Source of the DNA: Rhodospirillales bacterium
GTDB lineage: Bacteria > Pseudomonadota > Alphaproteobacteria > Rhodospirillales_A > JACZKS01
Direction: 5' to 3'
NCBI GenBank assembly: GCA_018648445.1
Contig: JABGRG010000006.1
Coordinates: 1-64,000, forward strand
Length of the DNA: 64,000 nucleotides
Shown piece by piece: positions 61,589 through 64,000 of this stretch (its first letter is position 1; each line of letters begins with the position of its first letter). Position numbers and translations under genes: made by a program. The notes under the pieces are model-generated. The model did no database searches and had not been told where the DNA came from. It was given only the letters and a program-made list of their open reading frames with translations.

Positions 61589-63874
61589 ATGACGAGGCGC
61601 ATTCCGCATTTGCTGGTGTTCAGCCTGATAGCAGGGCTTTATCTTGCCGGAACGACGGATTTTCTTGAATCCAAACTGACCGATCTGCGCTTTCATACCT
61701 TTCGCAGCGACGCCACCGCCGATCTGGTGATCATTGATATTGATACGGCCAGCCTGCACGAGCTGGATGTATGGCCCTGGCCCAGAAGTCACCACGCAAC
61801 CGTTCTGGGTCGAGTGCTTGATGCCGGGGCGGGGATCGTCGCCTACGACGTGGACTTCAGTTCCAAATCCACAGATGAAGCCGACGCGGCGTTGGAAGCG
61901 CAAATTGCCCGCGGCGGCAAGCGGGTCGTTCTTCCCATATTCATGCAGTTCGACCCGAAATCGTCATTCGGCGAAGAACCTAGACTTTCGCTAACCCAAC
62001 CGCTTAGGCGCTTTTCGCGCCATTCGCGGCTCGCTTTCGTCAATATGCGACCGGAACCCGACGGTTTGGTTCGACGAATGGCCTCGCGGGAAGACTGGAA
62101 CGACGCCAAATTCCCGACACTGGCCGGCATTCTTGCCGAATATTCTGGAGCCAAACCGAAAACCACCGGGCTGTACGGTATTGATTTCGGAATTCGCAGC
62201 GAAACCATTCCGCGTTTCTCGTTCGCCGACGTCTTCCATGGGCAGGTCTCTCCCGAGAAATTCAAAGGAAAGCTCGTTATTGTTGGGGCGAGTGCCGCCG
62301 AACTTGGGGATCGTATTGCGGTTCCCGTCTACCGCGCCCTGCCGGGCCCGTTGGTGCAGGCGCTGGCCTACGAATCAATTGCGCAGAGCCGCGATCTCAC
62401 GCGTCTGAGCACATTCCCGATATTGTTTGTCGCATTCATACTGGCTGTTTGGGCCGGACCGTTTCTCAGCCAAACACGATGGCGGCGCGGCAGCGGCGCT
62501 CTCTGCGGCGTTTGGATCGGCGCTCTGGCTATCGCATTCGCCGCCCATGACGTCTGGGCTATCGCGGTGGACGTGGTTCCGTGGCTGTCTGTGGTGACCA
62601 TATCCTTTGTCTATGGCCTGATAAGAAACGCCGACATTCAAGCCATAAATCTCTTAACCGCCCGTCTGGCGGTCGTTCGAACGCGAACGGTCCTGCGTCA
62701 TATCATCGCGGGAAGTTCGGACGGCCTGATCGTTGTCGGCGCGCGCGGAACCATCGAGATGTACAATCCGGCGGCCGAAAGCATTTTTTCCCGCACCGCA
62801 GCCGAAGTTGTCGGGCAACCCTTGTCGGTTCTATTTCCCTCGAGCGGAGGCGGCGAAAACGAGGGCCAAAGAATCTCCAACGCTATTGAGAACGGTGAAG
62901 GCCTTGGGAGTGTTGGTCCGTTGCGCGAAATCACGGCTTGGCGACCGGACGGTATGGCGTTCCCATTGGAAATTCTGGTCAACCAAACCGAATTGCGTCT
63001 GGATAGCGGGCGCGCGGCGGACAATCCGGATGAAGACGGAGCTTACATCCTTACGGTTCGCGATATCTCGCAACGAAAACGGCTGGAAGCACAAGCCAAG
63101 CAGGAACTGGAACGCCGCATCGCCGAAAGAACGGCTGAACTGGAAGCGGCCCAGGAACGTCTTTTGCGAAGTGAAAGGCTGGCAACACTGGGCCAACTAA
63201 CGGCCACCGTCAGTCACGAATTGCGCAATCCGTTGGGAACTATCCGTTCCTCCATCTATGTCATCCGCCGCGCGGCATCAGAAGCCCTCTCGGGATCGGT
63301 GGGAAAGGCCGTCGAACGGATCGAACGGAACATCACGCGATGCGATAACATAATTGATGAACTGCTTGATTTTACACGCATTCGCGAGCCCCTCATGCAA
63401 CCGGCCACGCTGGATAACTGGATTTCCGATGTGATCGAAGAACTCGATGTTCCAAATGGCATCGAAATAACCCGTGATTTGGCTTGTGCCGGTGAAGTCA
63501 CGTCATTCGACCATGACACCCTGCGCCGGTCGGTCATCAACGTCTATGAAAACGCCTGCCACGCCATCGAACAAGCGCGAGAACAAAACCCTGACGCCGA
63601 ACGAAAGATATCGATTGAAACGCGGGTTGGTAACGGACGGGTGGAAATCGGAATATCCGACACGGGCGCGGGGATTCCAGACGATGTTATGCCCAGCATT
63701 TTCGAACCGCTTTACAGCACCAAGGGGTTCGGCGTCGGGCTGGGCCTCGTCGTCGTAAAACGCATCATGGATCAACACAACGGCGGCGTGGAGATTTCGA
63801 CTGAAGCCGGCAAAGGAACGCGGGTACTTCTCTGGCTTCCGCGCCCGGTCGACGAAATTCGTGTTTCGGCTTAA
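61589..63874 (+). CDS. CHASE2-domain sensor histidine kinase
   Basis: A 761-residue membrane kinase. One N-terminal helix (about 5-21) leads to an extracytoplasmic CHASE2 sensor (about 22-270, with LVIIDIDTASLHELDVWPWPR and GAGIVAYDVDFS). About three helices (about 272-350), a PAS domain (about 370-500) and a coiled coil rich in Glu/Arg follow. The HisKA box has phospho-acceptor His543 in TVSHELRNPLGTI, and the HATPase_c motifs are NVYENACHAIEQA, DTGAGIP and GFGVGLGLVVVKRI. The CHASE2 ligand is unknown. It is linked to the response regulator upstream. Confidence 0.93.
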   Translation: MTRRIPHLLVFSLIAGLYLAGTTDFLESKLTDLRFHTFRSDATADLVIIDIDTASLHELDVWPWPRSHHATVLGRVLDAGAGIVAYDVDFSSKSTDEADAALEAQIARGGKRVVLPIFMQFDPKSSFGEEPRLSLTQPLRRFSRHSRLAFVNMRPEPDGLVRRMASREDWNDAKFPTLAGILAEYSGAKPKTTGLYGIDFGIRSETIPRFSFADVFHGQVSPEKFKGKLVIVGASAAELGDRIAVPVYRALPGPLVQALAYESIAQSRDLTRLSTFPILFVAFILAVWAGPFLSQTRWRRGSGALCGVWIGALAIAFAAHDVWAIAVDVVPWLSVVTISFVYGLIRNADIQAINLLTARLAVVRTRTVLRHIIAGSSDGLIVVGARGTIEMYNPAAESIFSRTAAEVVGQPLSVLFPSSGGGENEGQRISNAIENGEGLGSVGPLREITAWRPDGMAFPLEILVNQTELRLDSGRAADNPDEDGAYILTVRDISQRKRLEAQAKQELERRIAERTAELEAAQERLLRSERLATLGQLTATVSHELRNPLGTIRSSIYVIRRAASEALSGSVGKAVERIERNITRCDNIIDELLDFTRIREPLMQPATLDNWISDVIEELDVPNGIEITRDLACAGEVTSFDHDTLRRSVINVYENACHAIEQAREQNPDAERKISIETRVGNGRVEIGISDTGAGIPDDVMPSIFEPLYSTKGFGVGLGLVVVKRIMDQHNGGVEISTEAGKGTRVLLWLPRPVDEIRVSA

Positions 63875-63915
63875 GGTTTCAAAGTCCTTGACCCGTCGCC
63901 GCGTTTTGACAATGT

Positions 63916-63945
63916 TCTCTGACGAATTCCCAATACGTCAGGAGA
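63916..63945 (+). promoter_or_regulatory. Hairpin that includes the SD of the last gene
   Basis: TCTCTGACG and CGTCAGGAGA pair over nine base pairs with one bulged base around an 11-base loop. The GGAG ribosome-binding site of the next gene is in the right arm, so folding would hide it. Confidence 0.45.
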
Positions 63946-63951
63946 CGAAAC

Positions 63952-64000
63952 GTGACGACCTTCATTGCCGACGGTGCCCCCGACCGCGCGATTACCCGCC
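63952..64000 (+). CDS. Start of an unidentified gene (partial)
   Basis: A GTG start after a strong caggaga SD opens a frame that runs to the window edge for 16 codons (MTTFIADGAPDRAITR). It is on the same strand as the CHASE2 kinase, 77 bases downstream, and could continue that operon. Too little is present to assign a family. Confidence 0.5.
   Translation, partial: MTTFIADGAPDRAITR

Overview
This is a gene-dense, G+C-rich chromosomal segment of an alphaproteobacterium. Gene order points to the Rhodospirillales or a close relative: birA-coaX-rnj-mce-DUF1467 (usually found just downstream of the nuo operon), glnB-glnA, recG-sdhE-mfd and rplM-rpsI. No transposase, phage gene or CRISPR array was found. 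Most of the window is core metabolism and housekeeping. Mobile-DNA traces are limited to two short inverted-repeat elements and a tRNA-Ser 3'-end duplication.

Layout. 0-8 kb: birA (end), coaX, RNase J, methylmalonyl-CoA epimerase, DUF1467, tag, an MFS carrier, rplM-rpsI with a strong promoter and a leader hairpin, and glyoxylate carboligase on the minus strand. 8-19 kb: histidine phosphatase, two EamA exporters, argC, a lipoprotein, parE, an acyl-CoA thioesterase, a possible 27-residue membrane microprotein, a quinone oxidoreductase-like MDR protein, and glnBA behind a clear sigma-54 promoter with an NtrC-type site. 19-28 kb: TSUP transporter, DUF1847, tRNA-His, a tkt-fba-rpe pentose/Calvin cluster, an SLC13-type carrier with a tandem universal stress protein, a perfect 34-bp inverted-repeat element, then a DsrE2-like/TusA sulfur-carrier pair. 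28-39 kb: ACT-domain regulator, secreted proteins, Nudix, a cNMP-binding protein, an octaheme cytochrome c plus cytochrome b pair, DUF502, MmgE/PrpD, SDR, MntP and small exported or membrane proteins. 39-47 kb: recG, sdhE, mfd, a beta-CASP RNase-like protein and a FrnE-like DsbA protein. 47-56 kb: a composite inverted repeat element, two GGDEF proteins (one PopA-like and probably inactive, one active-looking), a DUF1800/DUF1501 pair, tRNA-Ser, MscS, and a PfkB plus P-loop kinase pair. 56-64 kb: a glutamate/aspartate-type ABC transporter, an aldo/keto reductase, and a two-component pair with an unassigned output domain and a CHASE2 histidine kinase.

Themes. Sulfur and redox chemistry recurs: the octaheme cytochrome with its b-type partner, DsrE2-TusA and TSUP. 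Nitrogen control is explicit at glnBA. Carbon genes include a Calvin-subtype class II aldolase next to transketolase and ribulose-phosphate epimerase. The most unusual items are the octaheme cytochrome c/cytochrome b module, the PopA-like c-di-GMP receptor candidate beside a live diguanylate cyclase, the composite 265-bp inverted element with interchangeable stems and a conserved loop, and the response regulator with an unknown output domain. All functions are inferred from sequence patterns; no database search was run.
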